Positions 1 through 11,612 of a DNA stretch of 64,000 nt are shown one piece after another. The notes under the pieces are model-generated. The model had not been told where the DNA came from. It worked only from the letters and a program-made list of their open reading frames with translations, and ran no database searches. The first letter of the stretch is position 1. Each line of letters opens with the position of its first letter. The DNA comes from Harmothoe impar (taxonomy: Eukaryota > Annelida > Polychaeta > Phyllodocida > Polynoidae), in NCBI GenBank assembly GCA_947462335.1, contig OX381716.1, positions 7,078,861-7,142,860 on the forward strand, given 5' to 3'. The position numbers and the translations under genes are program-made.

Positions 1-149
1 GCTACCAGTGCTATTGTTCACCACAGGAGCCCAGTGTAGGTCAGTTTAGCAGTTACCAATGATACTGTTCACCACACGAGCCCAGTGTATGTCCACACTA
101 TTAGTTTAGCAGCTACCACTGCTATTGTACACCACAAGAGCCCAGTGTA
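1..149 (+). repeat. 51-bp minisatellite, left block
   Basis: About three units of a 51-bp tandem repeat run off the left edge. Each carries the core TTTAGCAGTTACCAGTGCTA and ends in CACCACAGGAGCCCAGTGTA. The same array resumes at 873 after an inserted element, so this is the left part of one split array. Confidence 0.9.
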
Positions 150-872
150 GGGTAAACTGCCCAAGAGTCGACCACTTGGACCTCTGTTCTACTTGTCCAT
201 TTTTCTAGGAACTCTGCTGTATTAGGCTAACATGAAGGGGAATCTCAGAATTGATATGAAAGTTATCTTGACATATTGGACTTTCAAGCCTATAAGGATA
301 CAACTTTCATATTCATGTCCATGAGGCCTTATAGGCTTGCACTACATAAGAGGTGTACTTTTTCTTTACAAGTACCATGAGTCAACCACTGTGGTACCTT
401 GAGTCAACCACAACATATCATCAGTCAGCAGCTAGATACTAGAATGTGTATTTTTGTACTAAATTCAAGGAAATGGCTTATTTCTTCTTGAGTGATGTCA
501 GACAGAGTATGAATGTAATAGATTGACCAATTTTAGTTAAGGTTAACTTTGTTCCTTAACCAATATCACACTATTGCAAATATTACCTCATCTATTACTT
601 CCACTTCATTACAAGGTGGCTGTCAAATTATCAGAAACACAGCTCCAATTGCATAATATTACCAAAAATGTGGTATTTTTGACTGATGGTGGAGGGGACT
701 AGATCTGTATTTCTAAAAATGGTAAAATAGCATGTGCTGCATTTCTCCATAGTGTATCAATATAAATATAGTGAAATTCAATGAAATAGTCATTGATTAT
801 TTCAATTTGGTACCAAAAAAGAAGCAAAATGGCCGACTCAAGGTACATGGCCGACTCAAAGACAGTTTACCC
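150..872. mobile_element. 723-bp TA-flanked inverted-repeat element inside a minisatellite
   Basis: The element begins GGGTAAACTG and ends CAGTTTACCC, with further inverted similarity inwards (AGTCG near 165 against CGACT near 852). It is flanked by TA on both sides (148-149 and 873-874). Removing it with one TA restores the ordinary repeat sequence GTGTATGTCGG, so the insertion is precise. An internal GAGTCAACCAC motif is repeated near 380-410. No transposase frame is visible, so it is non-autonomous. The TA target suggests the Tc1/mariner type or another TA-targeting superfamily; the family assignment is inferred. Confidence 0.85.
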
Positions 873-1382
873 TATGTCGGTTTAGCAGTTACCAGTGCCA
901 TCATGAACCACAGGAGCCCAGTGTATGTCAGTTTAGCAGTTACAAGTGCTACTGTTCACCACAGGAGCCCAGTGTATGTCGGTTTAGCAGTTACCAGTGC
1001 TATTGTACACCACAGGAGCCCAGTGTATGTCCACACTGTTAGTTTAGCAGTTACCAGTGCTACTGTCCACCACAGGAGCCCAGTGTATGTCAGTTTAGCA
1101 GCTACCAGTGCTATTGTACACCACAGGAGCCCAGTGTATGTCAGTTTAGCAGCTACCAGTGCTATTGTACACCACAGGAGCCCAGTGTATGGCAGTTTAG
1201 CAGTTACCAGTGCTATTGTACACCACAGGAGCCCAGTGTATGTCCACACTGTTAGTTTAGCGGTTACCAGTGCTATTGTACACCACAGGGACCCAGTGTA
1301 TGTCAGTTTAGCGGTTACCAGTGCTACTGTTCACCACAGGAGCCCAGTGTATGTTGGTTTAGCAGTTACCAGTGCTATTGTA
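873..1382 (+). repeat. 51-bp minisatellite, right block (about 10 units)
   Basis: This is a tandem array of 51-bp units, some extended by a TCCACACTG insert. Because 51 is a multiple of three, the array is open for 220 codons on the plus strand and 97 on the minus strand, with a 17-residue period. That openness follows from the repeat and is not evidence of a gene. Confidence 0.92.
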
Positions 1383-2149
1383 TGCAGCAGTACCTCAGGT
1401 GCACTGCCCTCATTGAATGACCCTGCCCCATAAGGCAAAGCGTGCCCAGTGCCCAACTTAGCAGGTAGCCACGCAATGTGCCTAAAATAGACCCTGGGCA
1501 CAGCCGGCTATTTATAGCCCAAGGTGCCTCAAGGGACTTGGCTTTCTGTGTCAGACCTTTTTCTTTTTTTCCCCTTTTAGTCTTTTTTCCCTGCTTAGCC
1601 CTCTCAGCAAATTAAAGCCATTACAAAATGAGGAAAAACTGCTAGCGCTGGATGCGCGTTGTTACAGCAAATGGTCCAGTACGCTTCGGTTATAGTCGCT
1701 AGAGAGAATGCAAAACGAGACAATTAACCTCTCATGCATTAATTACCCACGAGTGGGGCCGTTTTTTGCTTGCCGTCAGGCGGCAGCATGGTGCAGGAGG
1801 CTGTGTTTATGTTGTAGTGTCTGCTGCCATCATTCCCACCCGCGATACACAGTGCAGCCATAACCAACTTCTACCATTAACCTCTGACATGGACAATGCA
1901 TAATTCACTCCCTAAAACATTGCACTGAAATCAACTCAAAGAGCACTCATATTTGTTTTTCAAAGAGATGCAAGGTGGAAGGGACTAAATCCATATTGTC
2001 CAGTGCAGGATTAAACTGGACTAGTCTATGGACCTGGGATGAAACAATGCAGAGAAATCACTCTAAACTATAAAACTGCTATGATTTTCTAGGGGCAGTT
2101 CTGCTGTGGTATATTAGAATTCATTGGTTCATTCTGCCATCTTTTTATA
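1383..2149. other. Unassigned intergenic DNA
   Basis: I see no exon, RNA gene or clear mobile element here. There is a pyrimidine-rich stretch near 1560-1600 and otherwise unique-looking sequence. Confidence 0.5.
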
Positions 2150-2348
2150 TACTGTAAACGTATTTTATTTCATGCTGTATATATTTTTTGCGGATTATAA
2201 AATACAAAAATACATACAGCATGAAAATCAATACAGTAATGAAATAAACTGCCAAATTCCGGGAATCAGCGAATTAAAATACACGTGATATTGTACTTTT
2301 TGGCCAATTTGCAAAAATATATACCAAAATATATCTACGTTTACAGTA
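2150..2348. mobile_element. TA-flanked MITE, TACTGTAAACGTA ends
   Basis: The 13-bp ends TACTGTAAACGTA (2150-2162) and TACGTTTACAGTA (2336-2348) are exact inverted complements around about 170 bp of AT-rich DNA. An internal inverted pair (ATGCTGTAT near 2172 against ATACAGCATG near 2213) adds secondary structure. There is no coding capacity. The ends include the likely TA target. Confidence 0.8.
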
Positions 2349-2411
2349 CTCCAAATTTCACGACTAAATGGCCGCATAATGCCTCAATGGTGCATGCCGA
2401 TAAAAATGCCA

Positions 2412-2599
2412 TACCGTATTTGACGTAATAAGCGCACAACCCCTAATAAGCGCACACCCCTCGTTTTTGGCTGATTATTATACTAGAAATAACCAAAAAT
2501 ATCTCAATTTTTGACCCCTATTAAACTCTTAACTACATGTACTAAAAGGTGGCCATAATAATTGTTTAAGCGCACTGTGCGATTATGTTGAATACGGTA
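2412..2599. mobile_element. TA-flanked MITE, TACCGTATT ends
   Basis: TACCGTATT at 2412 and AATACGGTA at 2591-2599 are inverted complements enclosing about 170 bp. Repeated AATAAGCGCAC motifs lie internally (near 2429 and 2444). It resembles the TACCGTAAA family found many times in the window. Confidence 0.75.
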
Positions 2600-3130
2600 A
2601 TTCAAGTATTGACATGATGTCAATTGTATAATTTCCTATGTTAAAGGACCTAGGGGCGCTAATAGTTTGTTCTTAGCTAAGGATTGCACTAAGTTTATGT
2701 TAGGAAGGGGTCAGAAAAACTGCACGACGAAGAATTACCCTGCAAGGCGGACTATGATGGAAGATCATTTAATATTAAGTGACTGTACCTTTGCCTTGCA
2801 TAAAGAAAAACCTTACAAACTTGAAAAACACTTGAAACTAGAGAGCGGTCTTGAGGTTGCCTTATACTATGAAGACGAACAACAGGCTTTAAGTTTGACA
2901 ACACTCCCATATCGCTCCATGTCTGTATTCCCCTATCTGCCCCATCTCTGTATCGGCCATGAAGGCTTACAGACAGGAATACAATCCATCCTCAGGCCTT
3001 TATCACTTTCTTCTACACACACTTCAAACTGGGGATGATTGTGCAGCGTTGCGGCAACCTACAGTCTGATAGGGGTCCGTAGAGGTGCATAACCCATTCA
3101 TCAGTCTACACCAACATTATCCTACCCTAG
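2600..3130. other. Unassigned DNA with an unsupported 123-codon frame
   Basis: A plus-strand frame of 123 codons (2667-3038) is open but shows no recognisable domain, and nothing around it supports a promoter or splice sites. I treat it as chance. Confidence 0.4.
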
Positions 3131-3420
3131 TCCTTCTGTCCACCAACAAGCAAGGAAAGGGTCCTGTGTAGTCCCCCCCCCCCCCTATACCAACAGTTTC
3201 CTCCTACCCCAGTCCTTCTGTCCACCTACAACCAAGGAAAGGGTCCTGAATAGTCCTTCTGTCCACCTACAAGCAAGGAAGGGTCCTGAATAGTCCTTCT
3301 GTACACCAACAACCAAGGAAAGGGTCCTGAATAGTCCTTCTGTCCACCTACAAGCAAGGAAGGGTCCTGAATAGTCCTTCTGTGCACCAATAACTAAGGA
3401 AAGGGTCCTTCTTGCCCCTG
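3131..3420 (+). repeat. ~40-bp tandem repeat, about 6 imperfect units
   Basis: Units share AGTCCTTCTGTCCACC, then AAGCAAGGAA and GGGTCCTG. Lengths vary slightly, and a poly-C tract interrupts the array near 3173-3184. Confidence 0.8.
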
Positions 3421-4384
3421 CCTGCAGCTAGCATGGGTCCTCAGTACAGTTTCATAAACTGTACACTAGTTAAGGGTGTGGCTTGTACATGAGAATATAT
3501 ACAGTAGCGCTATCTGCTCCCACTCCTTAGTGAGATTCCTGCTGACCAGCTAGCGGCATTCCTGTCATACATCTCACTTACGGCGTAGTTTCCCACAGGA
3601 AGTAGAGGAGATGGCAGAATTAGTGACTAGTCCCACACAGAAGGGAGCTCAGTCCAGTGCCTCGAGACGGTCATCTCTTACATCAACCTGTTATGTAACC
3701 TACACTGGGCTCCTGTACACTCCTTTTCTCAGTCTCTTGGGTACTACAGGCGCCCTGGTGTAGGTTTTCATTGTCCACATTTTGGATTGACTGTAATTGA
3801 ATAGATTGAGCTGGTGAGATGGTAGCACTGGTGACTAGTCCCACCCAGCAGGCAGCTGGTGCTGCTGGCTGCTACATGACTTATACAGCAGCGGTGCTGG
3901 ACCGGCCGCTTACAGTGGGTTTATGCTAACCACCGGGCTGTACAGGTCCCGGGGGGGGGGGGAGCAGCTCGGGAGGGGCTCGCTGTACTGTAAGGCTGCC
4001 GGATGTAAGGATGTAAGATGTGTGCTAGAAGGACTCTACATGGGAAGGGGGGGGGGGGGGGGAGGGGGGCAAACATGGGGGGCAGGGAGGCAAACTGTAG
4101 AGAAACAGCTAAACTACTACCCTTCTTCCACAGTGTGGTCAAAATGCATTTGATACATTGTCATATCATGTATATCATATGCAAAGTCAGTAAAAGATAC
4201 TGATACTTGGACTCAATGACCCGATGAAAGATGAAGTGATACAAATTAAAAATACATACAAATGCGACATGTCCAGAACAAATGGCCAGCGTTCGATTTG
4301 ATAAAGCCTCATTGGCCTATTTTGTCCATTAAAGTTTTCCGGTAATAATGCTTAAACAGAGTCTGTTTGGCTATTAAATGTCAG
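3421..4384. other. Unassigned DNA with poly-G tracts
   Basis: No gene recognised. G-runs at about 3950-3962 and 4048-4067 make neighbouring frames look artificially open. Confidence 0.5.
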
Positions 4385-4441
4385 CATGATGCATGAATGC
4401 AGCACCGCTCTTCTGCCAGCATGATGCATGAATGCAGCACT
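4385..4441. repeat. Two half-sites of the GCATGATGCA palindrome family
   Basis: The 20-base segment GCATGATGCATGAATGCAGC occurs twice in direct orientation. It is half of the palindromic core described for the TTAA-flanked MITEs, so this is probably a fragment. Confidence 0.7.
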
Positions 4442-4768
4442 ACTGAGTATCATGAGACTCCTTTTGGTTCCTGAAGTGCTCACCAGAAAGAAGTACACCC
4501 AGGGTTTTTCCTGACCTATTGCAGGGCAATCTGATTTATCCTAACGAAACTTAGTTGCAGTAATATTTACAACTGTAGCATCCTCTCTGCTCTACTGACC
4601 AGATCTACCCAAAACGTGACAGCGGATCCTGGTGTCTCTGTATCTCATCAAAAACACCCACATCCCCTACAGCTGGGACTAAAAACTCAATACAAACACA
4701 CAACGGGGCCGTGCCCTGCTAAAAAGTCACCCCTATAGAGACCAGGGTCCCCAACACACAGCGCGCCT

Positions 4769-5240
4769 TAGTCCTGTTGTAACAGGCCATGGTACTCTGT
4801 GGTTACAGTCTGTTACGGTGTACCAGGCACCATCTTGTAGTCCTCTTGTAACAGGTCGTGGTACTCTGTGGTTACAGCCTGTTACGGTGTACCAGGCACC
4901 ATCTTGTAGTCCTGTTGTAACAGGCCGTGGTACTCTGTGGTTACGGCCTGTTACGGTGTACCCGGCGCCATCTTGTAGTCCTGTTGTAACAGGCCGTGGT
5001 ACTCTGTGGTTACGGCCTGTTACGGTGTACCCGGCGCCATCTTGTAGTCCTGTTGTAACAGGTCGTGGTACTCTGTGGTTACAGCCTGTTACGGTGTACC
5101 CGGCGCCATCTTGTAGTCCTGTTGTAACAGGCCGTGGTACTCTGTGGTTACGGCCTGTTACGGTGTACCCGGCGCCATCTTGTAGTCATGGAACAGCCTA
5201 TTATTGTCTGTGGTTACAGGACTATAAGATGGCACCCAGT
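4769..5240 (+). repeat. 69-bp minisatellite, about 6 units
   Basis: Each unit contains CTGTTGTAACAGGCCGTGG, CTGTGGTTACGGCCTGTTAC and GCGCCATCTTGTAG. The TGTTGTAACAGG core is a short palindrome. The period is a multiple of three, so the array is open for 143 codons without being a gene. The last unit is degenerate. Confidence 0.9.
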
Positions 5241-5765
5241 AAACTGTAACAGGGCATCCTGTCGTCTAGATTTGCATAAGTCTTTGATTTAAAGTATAAA
5301 GATCAAAAACGAACCCTTTCTATCATAAACTTTTCTACGACTGTGGGAGCAGCTAGGGGAGGGGGAGGAGGTGGGGGGTAGAGTGTCGCGGGTAGGAAGG
5401 CTCTCGCTGACACAGGCCAGTCTACCTGTCGTCCTGTCAGAGAAATACCCGTCCATACCCCACATGGTGAGGGGTCCCCCTTCCCCTTCATGCAATATAT
5501 TTTATCTCTTGTGAATTACCCCAAGCTGACAAAACATATCTGAGACATCTCATCTTCACAAAACAGTGCAAAAAGTCCCCATTGAGCAGCGGTAGCACGT
5601 ATTGGGGTCTCATAGGACTGCTGGGTATTAGATACCATCAGAGGTGGATCAGACCACCCACACAAAGCTGTGTGTGTTAGCAGACAACGCTGCAGCCTCT
5701 ACATGACTCCTGGTGCCTGTCTAATGACCAGAAATAGGTCTGCTACATCAGAATAACACACAGTG
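5241..5765. other. Unassigned DNA
   Basis: No exon with convincing splice sites and no mobile element seen. Short minus-strand frames at 5289-5495 have no recognisable content. Confidence 0.4.
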
Positions 5766-6046
5766 TTAGGCAAAAAAACAAAAACAGGGCCGACCCTACT
5801 TTTTTTTAAAGCACTTTTGAAGCATTTAAAAAAAAAAAATTCATTTTTTTTGGGGTCAATTTTAGGTTTACAAAAATGTACATTTCTCCCCCCCCCCCCC
5901 CGTATCTACACTTTTTTGCTCAATTTAGGGTATAATAGGAGGGCTGTTGAAAAAAAAAAGGGAAAAAAGAGAAAAATCCGACCTACCGATCTAAGACTTT
6001 CTTCCAATGTTACCTGAAACAAACCTTTGTTTTAATTTGGCCATAC
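5766..6046. mobile_element. GGCC/A-rich MITE family member
   Basis: It shares with copies at 13.5, 16.4, 16.7, 17.3, 24.2 and 39.8 kb the internal GGGCCGACCCTA motif, long A and T runs, a CCGACC box and the terminal part GTTACCTGAAACAAA leading to TTGGCC. Its ends are degenerate. Confidence 0.65.
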
Positions 6047-6715
6047 TAGAATAGTGACCATGCTACCACTACAGGGGCTATTGGTGCCAGACCCCCCCAG
6101 GTATCCATCATGTGTGGAGTTGTCCTGTTATTCTGGGGTGGGAGGTAAATAAACCCGGCTGTCACACCCCGTGTACAGGCCGGCTTTCATCCTTCATATA
6201 CCCCCTCCAAACCGTACTCAAGAATCACACAAGTTAGAAACGTTTGTATTTCCCCGGAAACGCACAAGCTGCCAACACGAGATAGACATGGGAGATTCTT
6301 GAGAATAGTGAACATTCCTAGTGACATGATCAATGGTGAAGTGTATTTCCCGAGTTTTACTCTTGCAAATAACCAGAAATTCCACAAGTAGAATGGAGAC
6401 CTGTATTTCACGAGTTTCACTACAAGAAATGACAGGGAACATGACAAAAGAAAATTTCCCAAAAAGTTCATAAAAGTTCTAAAATTCTTGAGTTTTGACA
6501 CAAGAATCGCATGAGTTCCGCTTGAGATTTTCTTTGCAGGGCCCCACTAAAAGCCGCTTGGGTGATGTAACATAAATTCATGAGGACGGTAATAGAAGTG
6601 AGTGAGTTAGTAACTTCACACACTGAAAGCGATTTGAAATACAGTATTTTTTAAAGGCCCTGGTTCTGGGGGCCCTGGTTCTGAGGGCCCTAGTTGTTTT
6701 TGGGGGCCTACCTTC
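6047..6715. other. Unassigned DNA with degenerate short repeats
   Basis: Sequence around 6230-6500 contains weak repeats of GTATTTCCCGAG/ATTTCACGAGTTT type. Minus-strand frames here are unsupported. GGGGCCCTGGTTCTG-like motifs recur at 6658-6700. Confidence 0.4.
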
Positions 6716-6795
6716 AAGCTCCGAGAAGGATTTGAACTGCGGACCTACTGCATGTGATCAAGGCGCCATACCACTGGGCCATCATAGTGTTGCCA
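6716..6795 (-). repeat. tRNA-like sequence (tRNA-derived SINE head or tRNA relic)
   Basis: On the minus strand an A-box-like TGGCCCAGTGGTA (6769-6781) precedes a B-box-like GTTCAAATCC (6728-6737), and the spacing of about 44 bases is that of a tRNA. The T-stem and acceptor stem do not pair properly, so a functional tRNA is unlikely. The boxes are seen directly; the SINE interpretation is inferred. Confidence 0.5.
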
Positions 6796-7219
6796 ATGTA
6801 ACTGGTAGAGTATACCCACAGGGATACTGACATCATGGCTACCAACCTACCTATAAATGACCCATGGCTCTATCAAAAGTGTAAAGGGGTCATTTAAACC
6901 ATTACTGCACCTGGGTAGGATCAATGCACTGTCACTGGTGTCAGACCACACGCAGGCCAGCAAAACGGTCAACTTGTTTTATATACACTTCTCCCTAGTG
7001 AATATATTTGACGGATACATGTATTCACACAAAAAATACATGCAAATATATGAGAAAGAAAGAAAAGTTTTACTGAGTCTGGTATGGTATGATGGAGTGT
7101 GGTCCATGCTAGCCTCCCAAATGTGCATTCTAGGTCCACAATGAGAAGTGTTTTATAGCATTGCAGCCCAAACCTAAACGTCCTGAGTGCTGTTAGCTCC
7201 ATTATTGAGGTACTGGTAG

Positions 7220-7430
7220 TACCATAAATTCTTGCGTATAAGCTTAACTCGTGTATAAGCCGCACCACTACTTTGGGCCTATCCTATAAACCACACTGGT
7301 ATGGTAACTTTTAGTACTGTATCATAAAACTTGCGTATAAGCCAAACCCCGACCCTGCGCCGATCCTATAAGCTGCACCAGCGATCTGACCCTCATATTA
7401 GCTGCGGCTTCTACACGAGAATTTACGGTA
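7220..7430. mobile_element. TACCGTAAA-family MITE
   Basis: The left end TACCATAAATTCTTGCGTAT pairs with the right end CACGAGAATTTACGGTA. The interior repeats GTATAAGCCGCACC and CCTATAA motifs that mark this family in the window. Confidence 0.85.
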
Positions 7431-7529
7431 GTGTTGGTGGTGTAGTGGGGGGGGGGGGGGCTCCCATGGCTCTTTAAAGGCTATGCTTACATATACGCTC
7501 AGGCTATACCTTTTGTTGTCATGATACTT

Positions 7530-7592
7530 AAATGCAGCACTGGCAACTGGAGGCTTATTCACCGGGGCTGCATTCATGCATCATGACATTCC
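7530..7592. repeat. Degenerate copy of the GCATGATGCA palindrome
   Basis: AAATGCAGCACTGGC and GGGCTGCATTCATGCATCATG face each other around a short degenerate centre. Confidence 0.6.
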
Positions 7593-8439
7593 CACAACAC
7601 GCCAGTCCTGACCCGGGACTGAGGGTCTCGTGGTCATTATGACGACCAGTCACCTATACCTCCCCCCCCCCCCTCCCAGGGGACAGGTTCAGTGTTTGGA
7701 CACCAGAACCACTCAGTGGGTGCAGATAGGGCAGCACGCACACAGATAGGGCAGCACACACACAGATAGGGCAGCACACAGCCAGGTGGTACTTTAGCTG
7801 ATGGAGCAGTCATTAGTTAAAGGCGCAGATCTCGCTACCCCTTCAGTAACAGTCGGAGTGCAGTCGGGACAGGTACTCAGCCCTATATATCGGGGCGCTG
7901 GGGGTTTAACAAACAAAGGGGGCGGGGTTATGGAGATTTCTCATGCATTACTTGCTGGTTATACATAAGTATGGGCCATTGGCTCCTGGGCCAGTGTTAG
8001 TGTTTACTCCTGCTAAAACACCCCAAAATTGGGCCCCTAGTGCCTGTTATCCTGAGTTGATATGCGGGTTGTATGCGAGATGCCGATAATACTACCCGAA
8101 TTTACTACATTTGGTGTACTGTGGAACCTAACCCAAAATAAATAAGTGTTCACTTCATGATGGGAACTGTGGCAGTCAGTATAAAATTACGTCCCCCCCC
8201 ACTTTCTCTCGCACGATAACTGTCTGTAAAAGTAGGACTGGTTTGAGGAGTCTCTATTCTGTATAAGAAAAGCCTCAGGGGGCCCTATATGTCCATATCC
8301 ATGTGTGCTTCCATCCCTGTGACCACACACCCACGCCCCCCCCCCCCCCCCACTAGTGACCTGACATGGGGGGACAAAAAGGTGTTTAGTGTCACAACAC
8401 TAGGACCTGACGTAGCCGCTGTGTGCGCTCTACTCTACT
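7593..8439. other. Unassigned DNA
   Basis: It contains three short direct repeats of CACACAGATAGGGCAGCA (7738-7780) and poly-C tracts. No gene recognised. Confidence 0.45.
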
Positions 8440-8668
8440 ACTGTACTCTAGTCTACTCTACTCTACTCTACTACTGTACTCTACCCTACCCTACCCTACC
8501 CTCCCATGCCACATCCTACCCCACCCTACCCTACCCTACCCTACCCTACCCTACTCTACCCTACCCTACCCTACTCTACCCTACCCTACCCTACCCTACC
8601 CTACCCTACCCTACCCTATCCTACCCTACCCTAACCTACCCTATCCTACCCTACCCTACTCTACTCTC
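8440..8668 (+). repeat. TACCC pentanucleotide microsatellite
   Basis: This is a run of CTACC units preceded by CTACT variants. Being pyrimidine-only on one strand apart from A, it is open in several frames. It differs from the canonical animal telomere TTAGGG, although its complement GGGTA is similarly G-rich. Confidence 0.93.
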
Positions 8669-8811
8669 CTCGTTGATGTCCTGATAGACTGGTACCTGGT
8701 TCCTACTACATGTGTACTGGGAATTCTCCCATATAAGCCTCACGTAGAAGCCACCCCCTAACTTAGGAGAATCATGTGAGCAGATATGGGTTATTTAGCA
8801 CTGGAGTACAT

Positions 8812-8933
8812 CTATAAATTCTAAAACGTGTGTATAAGCCGCACCCTGACTTTGGATGGGTCCTAAAAGCAGCGCTGGTGATCTGACTTGCGTACTAGCC
8901 GTGGCTTCTACACAAGAATTTACAGTCCTTTAA
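8812..8933. mobile_element. TACCGTAAA-family MITE, truncated
   Basis: It contains GTGTATAAGCCGCACCCTGA and ends in ACACAAGAATTTACAGT. The left end is degenerate. Confidence 0.7.
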
Positions 8934-8977
8934 TGACAGCATAGTACTTTGACATCCTATGCCCATTTTGTAGGTAG

Positions 8978-9114
8978 GCATGATGCACGAATGCAGCCCA
9001 GGCTGGCTTATAACTCCCGCATCATGCAAATCCAACAAGGCTGATACCCTCCCAAAGAGTCTGCATGATGCAGTGCTGGTGAGGTACACAGAGCTGCATC
9101 GGTGCATCATGACG
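8978..9114. repeat. Diverged GCATGATGCA palindromic element
   Basis: GGCATGATGCACGAATGCAG at 8979 faces GCTGCATCGGTGCATCATGA at about 9092, with a degenerate interior. Confidence 0.65.
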
Positions 9115-10009
9115 ACTAATAAAGCCCTGAGGTATCATGCCGTCGGTAGAGGTCTGGTGGTGAGATACTACATCACACAGTCGCTCACACAAATGAAACA
9201 GTGGGCTTACATATAATATACCCGCTATTCGGTAATGCCATCTTTTTTCCCTTTGACAAGTATGCTCCATACCAAACCTTACAGACAACTTCCACCCCCA
9301 GTGTGTACCTACCCTGTCTTCACGTAAACCCGTCTATAGGTCCAGTATAAGCTGTGTCCCTCAGCTGGTCTGTGTGTGCTGTGCTACATGCTACATGCTG
9401 GGTGGTATATGACTCCATGCTGTGTGCTATAGGGCTGCAGACTCAAACCCAGTGGGTCTGCCATTTAAAATGTCGCTGGGTGCGGTTATCAGCACTGATA
9501 AGACACACACTGACTGGTACCTTGTCCCTGGGTAACCATCACTTCCAGGGACATGCTAGTACCCAGCCTATCAGCTCTTATCAGTGAAGGCCGCCACAAC
9601 CAGCTCCAGTCTGGCCTAGGCCCTATATGACTATATCCCCCTGCTGTGTGGGGAGTAGCACACATGGTTCTGTCAGCACTGTGTGTGGGTGTGGGTGTAC
9701 GACTCCCACACCACCCACCACTACTGCCACCTGGTGTGTCACACACCAACTACACACCTCCCTACACACACAGCTGGGTTTATTTTTATACCTAAATTCT
9801 ATTCCAGTTTCCTCCTCACAATGACAGAATGGGAGAAAGAGATAGAAGGCAGGGCCAAAACCCTGTCTCCAGATGTTATTTTAGAGAGACTAGGAACCAC
9901 CCCTCTATTACTGTTCACATATATTCTCAGTGAGCCTGTACAGACAGACCACAGTGTGACTTCAATTCCTTAGGAAAAGTCCCGTAGCTGCAATGCTACT
10001 GGTCTTCCC
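9115..10009. other. Unassigned DNA
   Basis: No recognised exon. Open frames on both strands at 9480-9980 lack domains and splice support. Confidence 0.4.
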
Positions 10010-10275
10010 TATAAGGTGGCCTGCATCTTGGCATCGTATGCAGACCATTTCAATTTCACGCAGGCCATCTGAATATTGATATTTAAGGTGCCAAGAATTT
10101 TGAAAATATTTGAATATTAAACAACTTCACTAAAATTGCCCTAACTTTGCTTATAGTTGGCCGCTTTGAAAAATTCTTTCAGCAATTTGAAGCTGAGATC
10201 ATGGCAGGCCATTCTGGCCTGCGTCCTAAGGTACTACGCCGGCCATCGGCGCCACTGCGGCAACACTGTATTAAT
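10010..10275. mobile_element. GGCCTGCGT-family element
   Basis: GGCCTGCATCTTGGCATC at the left and CAGGCCATTCTGGCCTGCGT, then GCGGCAACACTG at the right, match the better preserved inverted-orientation copy at 21440-21784. The left terminus is not clear. Confidence 0.65.
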
Positions 10276-10436
10276 ACACCAAAAGTGTACTACTTGGCAG
10301 CCCTGGTGTCCTGATTGGTCACCCTGCCTGGGGTGGTGAGGCAGCGTCTCATCTAGAGATGGACTTTACATCCGGGACCCTGACTCACAGGGTAGGGGGT
10401 TAGAGGGTGTGAGGGACTCCCTGACAACTGGAGGTA

Positions 10437-10664
10437 AACTCCCGTGTATAACCCAATGGTTGGGGGTGCGGTTCATACATGTGGTATCTATAAGTACCGA
10501 AAAACCTTGCATATACTGAGTGTGTCTTATGCGGGAGTTTTGTTTATTATAGTACAGTACCAAAGTCACCATAATCAGATCGCCCGTGCGGCTTATAGGA
10601 TCAGCCTAAAGTCTAGGTGCAGCTTATAGGCGAGTTAGGCATATATACACAGGGTTTTACGGTA
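10437..10664. mobile_element. TACCGTAAA-family MITE, reverse orientation
   Basis: It contains GCGGCTTATAGGATCAGCCT and AGGTGCAGCTTATAGGCGAG and ends GGTTTTACGGTA. The left end around CTCCCGTGTATAACC is diverged. Confidence 0.75.
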
Positions 10665-11111
10665 CTACTAGTACTACTGTATCCCTGTGGCAGCGTATCA
10701 CCTGTTGGTGGACGCGCGGTGGTCTGTGGGGACCCTGGGGTGTGTGCACTAATTACCTGATGGAGGTTCTCACAACCCATGCTACAACAAATCACACCCC
10801 CAGGCGGCAGGGTCAAACCATGTTAATCTTGTAAGGGCCGCACAGAGGCCTCAGTAAGGTACATATATTTTAAAACCCCAGAAATGCTTAAAAATCGTAA
10901 TTTGATAGTAAAAATCGTAATGGGCGTAATAGGGGGTCAAAATTCGTAAAATTACGAAAAATTCGGAACATTTGGCATTCCTGACAATGCATGCATGCAG
11001 CCATGGCGAGTTACTCGCCAAGACTACATTCAAGAATCCTGCCGACACACTCCCGGGCCACTCCAGCCCCCCCCCCCCCCCCCCGCCCCCGTACAAAATA
11101 ATTGATACCTT
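10665..11111. other. Unassigned DNA with palindrome fragment and poly-C
   Basis: A fragment GACAATGCATGCATGCAGCC at 10981 precedes GCGAGTTACTCGCCA, the centre of the palindrome family. A poly-C run lies at 11069-11082. No gene recognised. Confidence 0.45.
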
Positions 11112-11612
11112 AGGCCACACTTTTTTTATTATTTGGGTTACGGGCCCGCCGCACTAGAAAAGCCCAAAATCGGAATAAAATTAAATTTGGATTTTACACT
11201 TTTTTTTTATTCCCTCCGATGTGGGCTCCAGAGAAAACAAAACAAAGAAAAAAATAAAAGATATATGACACAATATACCAATGGAAAGCTAAAATCATCA
11301 GGAAAACAGCTTTCTACCTTTCATTGAGGTAAAATGGAATGTCAACATTTTCTGGATTTTTGAAAATCTTTAAAAGAAATTCATCCATGTAAATATTGTA
11401 TTTTTATTGTCAGATCATCCTTTCTATGGTGGGTGGTGTTTTTATTTTATTTTTCCCTCCGACATTGGGATATCAAAACTTTCTGTACGTACAATGGATA
11501 AAATACCCAGAGGCCAATTTTTATTTTATTTTTAATTTCTTTTATTTCGTCCTCCGTGCGCTGATAAATTTTTGAAGTGTCCGTAACCCAAATTAAAAAA
11601 AAAGTGTGGCCT
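11112..11612. mobile_element. ~500-bp MITE with 32-bp inverted ends (GGCC group)
   Basis: The left end AGGCCACACTTTTTTTATTA continues with TTTGGGTTACGG. It is mirrored on the right by CCGTAACCCAAATTA, A-runs and AGTGTGGCCT (11581-11612). The interior is AT-rich with three TCCCTCCGA-like motifs and no open frame of note. Confidence 0.82.

Noticed and set aside
771..1433. 220-codon repetitive frame
   Set aside because: It is the 51-bp minisatellite read in phase; its start lies within the inserted transposable element.
4818..5249. 143-codon repetitive frame
   Set aside because: It is the 69-bp minisatellite in phase, with no other support.
8440..8668. Interstitial telomere
   Set aside because: The unit is TACCC (GGGTA), not TTAGGG, and is mixed with CTACT. 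It is an ordinary microsatellite.
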